Made by a program: the position numbers and the translations under genes
Source: Halosegnis longus
GTDB taxonomy: Archaea; Halobacteriota; Halobacteria; Halobacteriales; Haloarculaceae
Direction of reading: 5' to 3'
Assembly: GCF_009663395.1 (NCBI RefSeq)
Contig: NZ_QKNW01000001.1
Coordinates: forward strand, 1,054,001-1,118,000
DNA length: 64,000 nt
The notes under the pieces: model-generated
Seen by the model: the letters and a program-made list of their open reading frames with translations, nothing else
The model's database searches: none
Told to the model about the DNA's origin: nothing
Shown: piece after piece, positions 26,650 through 36,327 of the stretch
How the letters are laid out: every line of letters starts with the position of its first letter
Numbering within the stretch: position 1 is the stretch's first letter

Positions 26650-29424
26650 ATGAGCGATCTCACTGCGGAATACGAACTCGACTACTTCTACGAGAACGGG
26701 TTCACGCGGTCGGAGTGTGCGTCCTGTGGCGTCCACTTCTGGAGCCGCGACGAGGAGCGTGAGACCTGCGGCGAGCCGCCCTGCGAGCAGTACGACTTCA
26801 TCGGCGACCCCGGCTTCGACGAGAGCTACACGCTCGAAGAGATGCGCGAGGCCTACCTCTCCTTCTTCGAGGAGCACGGCCACGAGCGCATCGAGCCGTA
26901 TCCGGTCGCGGCGAACCGCTGGCGCGACGACGTGCTCTTAACGCAGGCGTCGATTTACGACTTCCAGCCGCTCGTCACCAGCGGGAAGACGCCGCCGCCG
27001 GCGAACCCCCTCACCATCTCACAGCCCTGCATCCGGATGCAGGACATCGACAACGTCGGCAAGACGGGCCGCCACACGATGGCCTTCGAGATGATGGCCC
27101 ACCACGCGTTCAACGCGAAGGAGGAGGTCGGCGACGAGTACGCATACGAGGGCGAAGTGTACTGGAAGAGCGAGACGGTCGCCTACTGCGACGAGCTGTT
27201 CGAGTCGATGGGCGCGAACCTCGATGAGATCACGTACATCGAGGACCCGTGGGTCGGCGGCGGCAACGCCGGTCCGGCAATCGAAGTCATCTACAAGGGT
27301 GCCGAACTCGCGACGCTCGTCTTCATGAAGTACGAGCAGGACCCCGACGGCGAGTACGAACTGAAAGACGGCAACACGTACTCGGAGATGGACACCTACA
27401 TCGTCGACACCGGCTACGGGTTAGAGCGGTGGACCTGGATGAGCCAAGGGACCCCGACGGTGTACGAGGCCATCTACCCCGAGAGCATCGACTTCCTGAA
27501 GGACAACGCCGGCATCGACCTCACCGAGGACGAACAGGAGCTCGTCCAGCGTGCAGCCACGCTCGCGGGCGGGATGGATATCGACGAGGCCGAGGACATG
27601 GAGACGGCCCGCGGCGACATCGCCGCGGAACTCGGCGTGGAGCGCGCCCGCCTCGAAGCGCTGATGGAGCCGCTGGAGACCATCTACGCGATTGCCGACC
27701 ACGCCCGCACGCTGGCGTACATGTTCGGCGACGGCATCGTCCCCTCGAACGTCGGGACGGGCTATCTCGCACGGATGGTGCTCCGGCGGATGAAGCGGCT
27801 CACCGACACGGTCGGCGTCGACGCGCCCCTCGACGAACTCGTCGACATGCAGGCCGACCGGCTCGGCTACGAGAACCGCGACACGGTCCGCGATATCGTC
27901 CGGACTGAGGTGGAGAAGTACCGCGAGACGCTCGACCGCGGGAGCCGACAGGTCCAGCGGCTCGCCGAGGAGTACGCCGAAAGCGGCGAGCCGATTCCCC
28001 TCGACCGGGTCATCGAGCTGTACGACTCCCACGGCATCCAGCCGGATATGGTCGAGGAGATCGCCGAGGAGACCGGGGCGGACGTGGAGATTCCCGACGA
28101 CTTCTACTCGCAGGTGGCAGACCGCCACGGCGGCGAGACGGCAGAGGAGGAGCCGGCGACCGAGGAGACCGAACGCGTCGCCGACCTGCCGGACACGGAC
28201 AAGCTGTTCTACGAGGACCCCGAGCGGGCCTCCTTCGAGGCGGTCGTGCTCGACGTGCTCGACCGCGAGGAGGGGTACGACGTGGTGTTAGACCAGACGA
28301 TGTTCTACCCGGAGGGCGGCGGCCAGCCGGCCGACACGGGGACGCTCGCCACCGACGACACCACCGTCGAGGTGGACGACGTACAGGAGGAGTCTGGCGT
28401 CGTGCTCCACCGCACCGACGAGGACCCCGGCAAGGGCGAGTTCGTGCGCGGCCACGTCGACATGACCCGCCGGAAGCGGCTGATGGCCCACCACACCGCG
28501 ACCCACATCATCGGTCACGCCACCCGGACCGTGCTCGGCGAGCACATTCGACAGGCGGGCGCACAGAAGGGGACCGACTCCTCGCGGCTCGACGTGGCCC
28601 ACTACGACCGCATCTCGCGGGAGGAAATCAAGCGCATCGAGCGGGTCGCCAACGACTACGTGCGCGACAACATCTCCGTCACCGACGAGTGGATTCACCG
28701 CAACGACGCCCAAGACGAGCACGGCTTCGACCTCTTCCAGGGCGGGATTCCGCCGGGCGAGGAGATTCGACTCGTCCACGTGGACGACGACGTACAGGCG
28801 TGTGCCGGCACCCACGTCGCCAGGACCGGCGACATCGGTCTCATCAAGGTACTCGCGACCGAGCGCGTCCAGGACGGGGTCGAGCGCATCCAGTTTGCGG
28901 CCGGCGACGCCGCGGTCGAGGCGACACAGGCGACCGAGGATGCTCTCTACGAGGCGGCCGACACGCTCGACGTGGAGCCGAGCGCCGTCCCCGAGACGGC
29001 AGAACGGTTCTTCACGGAGTGGAAACAGCGGGGCAAGCGCATCGACGAGCTGAAAGAGCAGCTCGCGGAGGTGCGGGCTGCCGGCGGCGGCGACGCCGAG
29101 ACCGTCGAGGTCGGCGACACCGAGGCGGTCGTTCGGCGCATCGACGGCGACATCGACGAACTCCGGACGACGGCGAACGCGCTCGTCGCGGACGGGAAGG
29201 TCGCCGTCCTCGGCTCCGGGCAGGACAGCGCGACCTTCGTGGTCGGCGTTCCCGACGGTGTTCCCGTCAACGCCGGACGGCTGGTGAGTGAACTCGCCGG
29301 CCGCGTCGGCGGCGGCGGCGGCGGTCCGCCGGACTTCGCACAGGGTGGCGGTCCCGACGTCGAGGCGCTCGACGACGCGCTCGACGCCGTCCCCGAACTG
29401 CTCGAACAGCAGTTGGACGCGTAG
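26650..29424 (+). CDS. alaS: alanyl-tRNA synthetase
   Basis: Class II synthetase charging tRNA-Ala (924 residues, archaeal type). N-terminal CxxC segment ([11 protein letters not shown]), catalytic core with '[20 protein letters not shown]' and '[17 protein letters not shown]', editing domain with the zinc-binding [11 protein letters not shown] and [13 protein letters not shown], and a C-terminal DHHA1 domain ending in the glycine-rich segment [21 protein letters not shown] 26650 is chosen over a start 11 codons upstream because [18 protein letters not shown] is the family N-terminus. The next gene follows after two bases. Confidence 0.97.
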   Translation: MSDLTAEYELDYFYENGFTRSECASCGVHFWSRDEERETCGEPPCEQYDFIGDPGFDESYTLEEMREAYLSFFEEHGHERIEPYPVAANRWRDDVLLTQASIYDFQPLVTSGKTPPPANPLTISQPCIRMQDIDNVGKTGRHTMAFEMMAHHAFNAKEEVGDEYAYEGEVYWKSETVAYCDELFESMGANLDEITYIEDPWVGGGNAGPAIEVIYKGAELATLVFMKYEQDPDGEYELKDGNTYSEMDTYIVDTGYGLERWTWMSQGTPTVYEAIYPESIDFLKDNAGIDLTEDEQELVQRAATLAGGMDIDEAEDMETARGDIAAELGVERARLEALMEPLETIYAIADHARTLAYMFGDGIVPSNVGTGYLARMVLRRMKRLTDTVGVDAPLDELVDMQADRLGYENRDTVRDIVRTEVEKYRETLDRGSRQVQRLAEEYAESGEPIPLDRVIELYDSHGIQPDMVEEIAEETGADVEIPDDFYSQVADRHGGETAEEEPATEETERVADLPDTDKLFYEDPERASFEAVVLDVLDREEGYDVVLDQTMFYPEGGGQPADTGTLATDDTTVEVDDVQEESGVVLHRTDEDPGKGEFVRGHVDMTRRKRLMAHHTATHIIGHATRTVLGEHIRQAGAQKGTDSSRLDVAHYDRISREEIKRIERVANDYVRDNISVTDEWIHRNDAQDEHGFDLFQGGIPPGEEIRLVHVDDDVQACAGTHVARTGDIGLIKVLATERVQDGVERIQFAAGDAAVEATQATEDALYEAADTLDVEPSAVPETAERFFTEWKQRGKRIDELKEQLAEVRAAGGGDAETVEVGDTEAVVRRIDGDIDELRTTANALVADGKVAVLGSGQDSATFVVGVPDGVPVNAGRLVSELAGRVGGGGGGPPDFAQGGGPDVEALDDALDAVPELLEQQLDA

Positions 29425-29426
29425 CC

Positions 29427-30164
29427 GTGCCCCGGGCGCGACACGAGGGTATCGACCTCTACTACGAGCAGGTCGGCAGCGGCGACACCGTCGTCTTCCT
29501 CCCCGAGGCCGGACTGGGCGCGTGGTCGTGGGGGTGGCAACACGACGCCGTCGCCGGCCCGTTCGAGTCGCTCGTCGTCGACCCGCGCGGGACCGGCCGC
29601 TCCGACGCAGCCGACGACTACGCGGTCGAGACGCTGGCCGCCGACCTCGAAGCCGTGCTCCGGGACGCCGACGTACGCAGCGCCCACCTCGTCGGGCACG
29701 GACTCGGCGGAGCGGTCGCGTTGGCCTACGCCCGCGAGTACAACCGGGCGCGGAGTCTCGCGCTCGTGACGACACCCGCCGCCGGCGACGTGGTGGACAC
29801 GGACGCCCTCGAACGGCTCTTCTCCGAGGAGTGGCCGTCGGTCGCCTTCTCCGAGTCGTACGTCGGGGTCGCGCCCCGCGACGAAATCGAGGGGTGGCGA
29901 CGGCTGGACGATGCGGACGCCGACGCGCGCGAGCAGCTGTTTGCCGCCTACCGCGCGTTCGACCCCGGCGCGCTGTATGAGATTACCGTCCCGACGCTCG
30001 TGCTCGGGGCGCTCGATTCGCCGGTGGTTCCCGAACCGGCCTGTGAGACGCTCGCGCAGGGGCTTCCCCGCGGCGAGTACGAGCAGGTGGAGGGGCGACA
30101 CCTCGCCCATCTCGAACACAGTCGCGCGGTGAACGACCGACTGCTGCAGTTTCTGGAGGAGTAG
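29427..30164 (+). CDS. alpha/beta hydrolase fold protein lacking the nucleophile serine
   Basis: 245 residues with the alpha/beta hydrolase fold: SLVVDPRGTGRSD after strand 4, a nucleophile elbow LVGHGLGGAVALAYA, and later VLGALDSPVVPE (acid) and EGRHLAHLEH (histidine). The elbow reads G-H-G-L-G, so the usual Ser at residue 92 is Gly (codon GGA). The acid and histidine positions remain. It may be a non-catalytic binding protein, or use a different chemistry. GTG start two bases after alaS; ATG alternatives are absent nearby. Probably cotranscribed with alaS. Confidence 0.85.
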   Translation: MPRARHEGIDLYYEQVGSGDTVVFLPEAGLGAWSWGWQHDAVAGPFESLVVDPRGTGRSDAADDYAVETLAADLEAVLRDADVRSAHLVGHGLGGAVALAYAREYNRARSLALVTTPAAGDVVDTDALERLFSEEWPSVAFSESYVGVAPRDEIEGWRRLDDADADAREQLFAAYRAFDPGALYEITVPTLVLGALDSPVVPEPACETLAQGLPRGEYEQVEGRHLAHLEHSRAVNDRLLQFLEE

Positions 30165-30203
30165 CAGGGAAACCGACTTTCGGGCGGGGCACGAACAGCG
30201 GGT

Positions 30204-30893
30204 ATGACTCGGCCACGAATTGCACTGCTCAACACCGCCCACACCACACAGGACACCAGCCGGAACTTCCGGCGGGAACTCGACGCTGACCTCGTGGAGT
30301 TCCGACTCACCGACGGCGACCGCCCCGAGGGGTTCGAGTACGACGGATTCGTCGTCACCGGCTCCCGGTCGGCCGCCTACGACGACGACGAGTGGATACG
30401 GGCGACGAAGGCGTGGTGTCGGGGGGCCATCGACCGCGGCCTCCCCGGACTCGGCATCTGTTTCGGCCACCAGCTGCTCGCGGACGTGCTCGGCGGGCGC
30501 GTCGAGGCGATGGGCGAGTACGAACTCGGCTACCGGACGGTCAGCCGGGTCGCCGACGACCCGGTGCTGGAGGGGTTGGGCGATGAGTTCCTCGTGTTCA
30601 CGACCCACTCCGACGTGGTGGTCGAACTCCCCGAGAGCGCGACGCTCATTCTGGAGAACGACTACGGGATTCACGGCTTCCGCGACGGCAACGTCGTCGG
30701 GATTCAGGCCCACCCCGAATACGACATCGACTCCGCGCGGATGGTGACGGAAGGGAAATCGCTCCCCGAGGAGCGAATCCAGTCCGTACTCGACGAGATT
30801 ACGGAGGAGAACTACCGGCGCGCCTGCCGGTCGAAGCAGGTGTTCGAGAACTTCCTCGCGACCGTCAGGGAGCGCCAGCGGGCCTCGGCGTAG
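30204..30893 (+). CDS. class I glutamine amidotransferase (GMP synthase-like)
   Basis: 229 residues, stand-alone GATase1 domain. Catalytic cysteine C86 in GLGICFGHQLLA, with H170 and E172 in QAHPEYD completing the triad. Related proteins are annotated as GMP synthase-like glutamine amidotransferases; some in bacteria act on gamma-glutamyl compounds. Oxyanion segment VTGSRSAAYDDD is like that of GuaA-type proteins. No synthetase partner gene is adjacent, so the acceptor of the released ammonia (if any) is unknown. Transcribed with the same orientation as its neighbours. Confidence 0.85.
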   Translation: MTRPRIALLNTAHTTQDTSRNFRRELDADLVEFRLTDGDRPEGFEYDGFVVTGSRSAAYDDDEWIRATKAWCRGAIDRGLPGLGICFGHQLLADVLGGRVEAMGEYELGYRTVSRVADDPVLEGLGDEFLVFTTHSDVVVELPESATLILENDYGIHGFRDGNVVGIQAHPEYDIDSARMVTEGKSLPEERIQSVLDEITEENYRRACRSKQVFENFLATVRERQRASA

Positions 30894-30952
30894 AAATCCG
30901 ACGCGTTGTGGGGAAAGGAGTGTTTTTACCCCTCGACTTCTCATCCTCGTCC

Positions 30953-32116
30953 ATGCTCGATTATGTCGATTTGGAGGCCGACCTCGACGCGGAGGAGCGA
31001 CTCATCCGCGACACCGCCCGCGAGTTCGTCGAGGAGAAGGTCCGTCCCGACATCGGTGACCACTGGATAGCGGGGACCTTCCCGACGGAACTCATCGAGG
31101 AGATGGGCGAGCTCGGCTTCTACGCGCCGAATCTCGACGGCTACGACCTACCGAACGTCTCCGAGACGGCCTACGGCATCCTGATGCAGGAACTGGAGGC
31201 CTGCGACTCCGGACTTCGCTCGATGGCGTCCGTGCAGGGTGCCCTCGTCATGTATCCGATTCACTCCTACGGGAGCGAGGCGCAGAAGGACAAGTGGCTG
31301 GAGGCGATGGGTCGCGGCGAGAAGATCGGCTGTTTCGGCCTGACGGAGCCGAACCACGGCTCGAACCCCTCGGCGATGGAGACCCACGCCGAGGCCGACG
31401 GCGACGGCTACGTGCTCAACGGGACGAAGACGTGGATTACGAACTCGCCGCTGGCGGACGTGGCGGTCGTCTGGGCGAAAGACCACACCAGCGAGGATGA
31501 TCCGGTGCGGGGCTTCCTCGTCGAGACGGACCGCGACGGCGTCGAGACGCCGAAAATCGACGAGAAGCTCTCGCTGCGTGCGTCCATCACGGGCCAGATC
31601 GAGCTCTCGAACGTCCACGTCCCCGAGGAGAACGTCCTGCCGGGCGTCGAGGGCATGAAGGGGCCACTCTCGTGTCTCACGCAGGCGCGATTTGGGATTG
31701 CGTGGGGCGCGGTCGGCGCGGCCCGCAACTGCTTCGAGACCGCCCGCGAGTACGCCACCGACCGCGACCAGTTCGGCAAGCCGATCGGCTCCTTCCAGCT
31801 CCAACAGGAGAAGCTCGCCGAGATGGCGACCCAGATTACCACCTCGCAGCTGCTCGTCCACCGGCTCACCGAACTCAAGGAGCGCGGTGACCTCCGACCG
31901 GAGCAGGTGTCGATGGCGAAGCGCAACAACGTCCGGATGGCGCGCGACCAGTCGCGCATCGCTCGCGAGATGCTCGGCGGGAACGGCATCACCGCCGACT
32001 ACTCGCCGATGCGTCACATGGCGAATCTCGAAACCGTCTACACCTACGAGGGGACCCACGACATCCACTCGCTCATCATCGGCCACGACCTGACCGGGAT
32101 TCCGGCCTTCCAGTAG
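30953..32116 (+). CDS. acyl-CoA dehydrogenase, glutaryl-CoA dehydrogenase-like
   Basis: FAD-dependent acyl-CoA dehydrogenase (387 residues). FAD/substrate segment CFGLTEPNHGSNPSAMET and 'KTWITNSPLADVAVVWAK' are characteristic, and the catalytic base is E366 in YEGTHDIHSLIIG. The EGTHDIH context and the 'ARFGIAWGAVGAA' segment resemble glutaryl-CoA dehydrogenases more than short-chain enzymes. The start MLDYVDLEADLDAEERLI at 30953 is preferred; an earlier in-frame start adds non-homologous residues. Electron acceptor would be ETF. No other beta-oxidation gene is adjacent. A GC-rich stretch follows the stop. Confidence 0.9.
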   Translation: MLDYVDLEADLDAEERLIRDTAREFVEEKVRPDIGDHWIAGTFPTELIEEMGELGFYAPNLDGYDLPNVSETAYGILMQELEACDSGLRSMASVQGALVMYPIHSYGSEAQKDKWLEAMGRGEKIGCFGLTEPNHGSNPSAMETHAEADGDGYVLNGTKTWITNSPLADVAVVWAKDHTSEDDPVRGFLVETDRDGVETPKIDEKLSLRASITGQIELSNVHVPEENVLPGVEGMKGPLSCLTQARFGIAWGAVGAARNCFETAREYATDRDQFGKPIGSFQLQQEKLAEMATQITTSQLLVHRLTELKERGDLRPEQVSMAKRNNVRMARDQSRIAREMLGGNGITADYSPMRHMANLETVYTYEGTHDIHSLIIGHDLTGIPAFQ

Positions 32117-32282
32117 AGTTGGCGAACAGGTGGCCCGTGGCCGGCGGCGACGGGCGGGCCACGCTCCCGCCGTGACCCGTCGACGCGACAGTTACGTCAC
32201 GCGCGGATTGCTTCGGTTTCGGATTTGAACGTACGCCGTCGCGTTTGCGTGGAATTAAGCCGGCGGGTGCAAATTTTGCGAC

Positions 32283-33284
32283 ATGGAGACGCTACTGCTC
32301 GACCCCGACGACGTGTCGGCGGGCGCACACACTTCGGAGCTCATCGTGGCCGTCGAAGAGGCGTTCGCGGCCTACGAGCGCGGCGACATCAAGATGCCCG
32401 CGAAGTCGTACATCGACCTTCCGGAGTACAACGGCGACTTCCGGTCGATGCCGGCGTACATGAAAGCCGACGACTGGGACGCCGCCGGTATCAAGTGGGT
32501 GAACGTCCACCCGGACAACCCCGACGACTACGACCTACCGACCGTGCTCGGGACGATGATTTACTCGGACCCGACGAACGCCGTCCCGCTCGCCATCATG
32601 GACGGGACGACGCTGACGCGCAAGCGCACGGGCGCAGCGGCCGCCGTCGCGACCGACCACCTCGCCGTCGCAGACGCCTCGACGCTCGGCATCATCGGCG
32701 CGGGCGTCCAGTCGTACACCCAACTGGAGGCCATCAGCGAGGTGCGCGACATCGAGACGGTCGTCGTCTCGGACCTGCGCGAGGAAGCCGTCGAGCGGTT
32801 CATCGACCGCTTCGGCGACGAGTTCGACGTGCGCGAGGGGTCACCCGCGGAGGCCGCCGCCTGTGACATCCTCTCGACGGTGACGCCCGTCGAACACCCA
32901 ATCGTTCCCGACGAGGCCGTCGGAAAGCACACCCACATCAACGCGATGGGAGCCGACGCGCCCGGCAAGCACGAAGTCGAGGACGCGCTCTTACAGCGGG
33001 CGACGCTCGTCATCGACGACTACGAGCAGTGTACCCACTCCGGAGAAATCAACGTCCCATGGTCGCAGGGACTGCTCGACGACGAAGATATCTACGGTGA
33101 GCTCGGTGCCATCGTGACCGACAAGCTCCCCGCCCGCGGCGAGGAGGGCGGCCCGACCGGCGTCACCGTCTTCGACTCGACCGGCCTCGCGATTCAGGAC
33201 GTGGCCGCGGCCCACGTCGTCTACGAGCAGGCGACCGAGCGCGATATCGGCACACCGTTCCAGCTGGTCGACACGCGCGTTTAA
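32283..33284 (+). CDS. ornithine cyclodeaminase / alanine dehydrogenase family protein
   Basis: 333 residues of the OCD/mu-crystallin family. Rossmann motif LGIIGAGVQSYTQLEAI at about 137-153, substrate lysine in 'GIKWVNVHPDNP', and catalytic Asp region 'HINAMGADAPGKHEV'. Archaeal members act as NAD-dependent L-alanine dehydrogenase; bacterial ones convert ornithine to proline. Which reaction applies here is not decided by sequence. A TATA-like GAATTAAG is about 27 bases before the ATG, so the transcript is probably leaderless. Its stop overlaps the convergent TRIC-like gene by four bases. Confidence 0.88.
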   Translation: METLLLDPDDVSAGAHTSELIVAVEEAFAAYERGDIKMPAKSYIDLPEYNGDFRSMPAYMKADDWDAAGIKWVNVHPDNPDDYDLPTVLGTMIYSDPTNAVPLAIMDGTTLTRKRTGAAAAVATDHLAVADASTLGIIGAGVQSYTQLEAISEVRDIETVVVSDLREEAVERFIDRFGDEFDVREGSPAEAAACDILSTVTPVEHPIVPDEAVGKHTHINAMGADAPGKHEVEDALLQRATLVIDDYEQCTHSGEINVPWSQGLLDDEDIYGELGAIVTDKLPARGEEGGPTGVTVFDSTGLAIQDVAAAHVVYEQATERDIGTPFQLVDTRV

Positions 33285-33910
33285 GCAAGCAACTCTTTCA
33301 TCGGCGGCAGGTCCCAGCCTCTCGACACCGCGAGCAGCCGCGTGCCGACCGTCACGACCACGCAGACGACGGTCGCCCCCCGGAGACCAAGACCCGTCAC
33401 GGCGACGTAGCTTATCCCGCCGAGCACGGCGGGTATCGCGTAGATATCCTCAAGCAGGACGAACGGCGAGCGGTCAAGCAGCAGGTCGGTCAACGCGCCG
33501 CCGCCGACGGCGTTGATTGTCGCGACGGCGACGACACCGAACGCAGACAGTCCGGCGTCGGTGGCGACGATACTCCCCGTGGCGGCGAACGCGCCGAGGC
33601 CGGCGGCGTCGGCGAACTGCGTCGCCGGGTGTCTGTCCGGGTCGCTGATGACGAGCGCGAGGCCGACGGCGAGCGCGACGCCGAGCAGCCCGTAGCTGAG
33701 ATTCGACGCCGTCTGCACGGACAGCGGGATTCGGTTGACGAGGATATCCCGTGTTGTCCCGCCCCCGAAGGCCGTGACCAGCCCGACGACCACGACGCCG
33801 AAGGGGTCGAAGCCGGCACGGATGCCCTTCGTCGCACCGACGAGGGCAAACGCCACCAGTCCGATTGCGTTGACGACGGCGAAGGCGGAGTCGACGACCA
33901 CCTCACTCAC
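33281..33910 (-). CDS. trimeric intracellular cation channel (TRIC/UPF0126) family protein
   Basis: 209-residue membrane protein with about seven hydrophobic segments and the duplicated glycine-rich motif of the family: VTAFGGGTTRDILVNRIP in the first half and INAVGGGALTDLLLDRSP in the second. Prokaryotic TRIC-type proteins form trimeric monovalent-cation channels; bacterial members of the family have also been linked to glycine uptake. GTG start at 33910 overlaps the end of the helicase gene by eight bases, implying cotranscription with it. Confidence 0.9.
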   Translation of the reverse strand: MSEVVVDSAFAVVNAIGLVAFALVGATKGIRAGFDPFGVVVVGLVTAFGGGTTRDILVNRIPLSVQTASNLSYGLLGVALAVGLALVISDPDRHPATQFADAAGLGAFAATGSIVATDAGLSAFGVVAVATINAVGGGALTDLLLDRSPFVLLEDIYAIPAVLGGISYVAVTGLGLRGATVVCVVVTVGTRLLAVSRGWDLPPMKELLA

Positions 33911-36290
33911 CCCAGAACTGTTCGAGGCCGAACGAGAGCATATCCGGCGAGACCGGCTGGAACTCCTCGCGCTCGGGGCCGAGATACTCCCGGACCGAGT
34001 CCCACGAGTCGCGGGCGTACCGCGCGTCGAGCAGGACGCGCACGCCCACCTCCTCGGGACCGCGAATCACTCGTCCGATTGCCTGTCGCGCCTTCCGGAC
34101 CGCCGGCACCGTCAGCGCCGTCTCGAACCCGTCGCCGAACTCGCGGTCGTAGGCCGTCCGCACCGCGCGCGTCCGCGGCGACGCCGTGTTCACGATTGGG
34201 ACCCCACAGACGACGGCGGCGGCGAGTCGGTCGCCGCGATAATCGACTCCTTCGGTCAACGTTCCCCGCAGCGAGGTGACGAGCACCTTCCCCTCGCCGC
34301 GGAAGAACTCGGCCTTGAGCCGTTCGGTGGCGTCGTCGCCGCTGGACTCGTCGATGAGCACCTCCTTGTCGAGGGAGTCGAGCACGCCGGCGGCCCACTC
34401 AGCCTCGGCGTATGAGGGCATCCCGACGAGGACGTTGCCCGGCGACTGTGCCACCTCGCGGAGCGCGTTCGCGTACGCGCGGCGCGTCTCGTTCTGTGGC
34501 TCCGCTCCCGCGTCTGCCGGCGCGGTCGCCGGCGGAGAGCCGCGGTTGTCGTGGGTGAACTTCGGCACGTCGACGGCGAAGGAGGCGCGATTTGCTTCGG
34601 GGAAGCTCAGTCCGTACTCCCGCTGTTCGACGGGTCGGCCGTCCGCTGCGAGGTCGGCGAGTCCGGACACCTCCTCGAACACGTCGAGCGGGGCGAGGGT
34701 CGCGCTCATCAGGACGCCGCCGCCGAACTCGCCGAGTCGCTCGGCGATGGCGTCGCCGGGGACGCAGTTGTGGACGGCGAGCGCGGCGTTGTAGACACCC
34801 CGCCAGCCGTTGGTCGCGTCGGCGTCGGCGTACGTACGGTCGAGTTCGATTTCCCGGAAGTGGTCGGTGTGGTCGTTGCGGTACCACGCGCCGAGCACCC
34901 GGCCCGCACCCGGAGCGGCGCGGCGGGCGTCCTCGTCTTCGGCCTCGTCGAGGATGCGCCCGACGACCGCCCCGACCGTTTCGGCGCGCGACCAGACGGC
35001 GTCGGTGTAGCCCTCGGACTCGGCCCACTCCGTGATGGCGTCCACGCCGGGCTGTTCGGGGTCACGGAGGGGAATCTCCTCGTCGGGGAGGTCGGTCGGG
35101 TCCGCGCGCCAGCCGCGGTGTTCGGCGTCGAGATGCGACTCGACGCGGTCGGCGATTTCCTCGCGAAGGTCGCGGATGAACTCACGGAGGGTCGCGAGTT
35201 CGTCGACGGACACGTCGCTCTCTTCGAGTTCGGCGCGAATCAGGTCACGCGCCTCCGACAGCCCGGCCGTCGTGCGTTCACCCTGCTTTCCGTCGAGGGT
35301 GAGCGGCTGGAGGACGCGCGCGAGTTCGCTCTCGGCGTCGCGCAGGGTGGCGTCGCCGACGCGCTCGGAGACCAAGTCCCGGACGCGGGGTTCGAGCATG
35401 TGCGCCTCGTCGCAGACGACGAACGTCGAGTCGTCTAAGAGCGCGCCCGTGAAGGAACCGACCGTCGTCGGGTCGAAGGCGTGGTAGTAGTTGCCGATGA
35501 CGACCTCCGCGTGTCCCAAGATTGCGCCCATCATCGAGTGGGGACAGGTGCCGTGGCTCGCGGAGAGACGCACGAGGTCGTCGCGCTCGATGAGTCCCTC
35601 GTCGGTGAAGTCGAACGGGACGGCCTCGGCGGGGTCACCCTCCTCGGGCAGGTCGTCGAGATACTGGGCGTAGAAGGGACAGTACTCCACGCCGCCGTCG
35701 GTCTCGACCGTGTCGGGGGGATACGGCGTCGGCTCGCCGAGCACCTCCATGAACTGCGCGGGCGTGTCGGTACCGGAGTCCGCGAGCCCGACCTGCTGGC
35801 TCCGGGCGCGGCTGGCGAGCGAGCCGGCTGTCGTCTCGTCAGTCAGCCCGCGGGTGCGGTCGCGCAGCCCCTCACACCGGTCGTAGACGTTCGTATCGTC
35901 GATACCCGCCCGCGATTCGATGTTGTACGGGCACACGTCGGCCTTGCCGACGAGCGTCATCGCGGTGACGGGGTCGTAGTCGGCGGGCAGATTCTCGTTG
36001 AGCGTCCGGAGGTCGGTTTCGAACTGCCGTAGCTGCTGTTTGACGCTCGTGAGGACGACGACGCGCTCGTAGTCGGAGTCGGGGTCGCGGGTGAGGTGGA
36101 TGCCGGCGGTGAGGGCGAGCATCGTCTTGCCCGTGCCGCAGGCCCCTTCCAGCGAGAGGAAGCCTGAATCGCGGGCGACGCTAACGGCGGCGTCGATGCC
36201 GTCTTCCTGTTCGGAGTACGGCTCGTCGTGGCCGAAGATGTCCCGCCAGTCGTCGCGCGTCACGGTCGCCTCGTCGTCTGGTCTGGCCAC
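33903..36290 (-). CDS. XPD/Rad3-like ATP-dependent DNA helicase with Fe-S cluster
   Basis: 795-residue superfamily 2 helicase. Walker A GACGTGKT at 49-56, Walker B DEAH (VVCDEAHMLEP), helicase motifs VLMSATLAPLDVF and 'AIGRVIRG'. Four cysteines between motif I and II (DVCPYN, YDRCEG, EYCPFY, GTCPHS) are spaced as in the 4Fe-4S domain of XPD/DinG proteins. It probably unwinds DNA 5' to 3' in repair; haloarchaea have several such paralogues and this one is not necessarily XPD proper. GTG start; no ATG fits. Linked to the TRIC-like gene by overlap. Confidence 0.9.
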   Translation of the reverse strand: MARPDDEATVTRDDWRDIFGHDEPYSEQEDGIDAAVSVARDSGFLSLEGACGTGKTMLALTAGIHLTRDPDSDYERVVVLTSVKQQLRQFETDLRTLNENLPADYDPVTAMTLVGKADVCPYNIESRAGIDDTNVYDRCEGLRDRTRGLTDETTAGSLASRARSQQVGLADSGTDTPAQFMEVLGEPTPYPPDTVETDGGVEYCPFYAQYLDDLPEEGDPAEAVPFDFTDEGLIERDDLVRLSASHGTCPHSMMGAILGHAEVVIGNYYHAFDPTTVGSFTGALLDDSTFVVCDEAHMLEPRVRDLVSERVGDATLRDAESELARVLQPLTLDGKQGERTTAGLSEARDLIRAELEESDVSVDELATLREFIRDLREEIADRVESHLDAEHRGWRADPTDLPDEEIPLRDPEQPGVDAITEWAESEGYTDAVWSRAETVGAVVGRILDEAEDEDARRAAPGAGRVLGAWYRNDHTDHFREIELDRTYADADATNGWRGVYNAALAVHNCVPGDAIAERLGEFGGGVLMSATLAPLDVFEEVSGLADLAADGRPVEQREYGLSFPEANRASFAVDVPKFTHDNRGSPPATAPADAGAEPQNETRRAYANALREVAQSPGNVLVGMPSYAEAEWAAGVLDSLDKEVLIDESSGDDATERLKAEFFRGEGKVLVTSLRGTLTEGVDYRGDRLAAAVVCGVPIVNTASPRTRAVRTAYDREFGDGFETALTVPAVRKARQAIGRVIRGPEEVGVRVLLDARYARDSWDSVREYLGPEREEFQPVSPDMLSFGLEQFWGE

Positions 36291-36327
36291 GGATGTGTAG
36301 TGGTCACGGCTTCGGACAAAAACCTCC

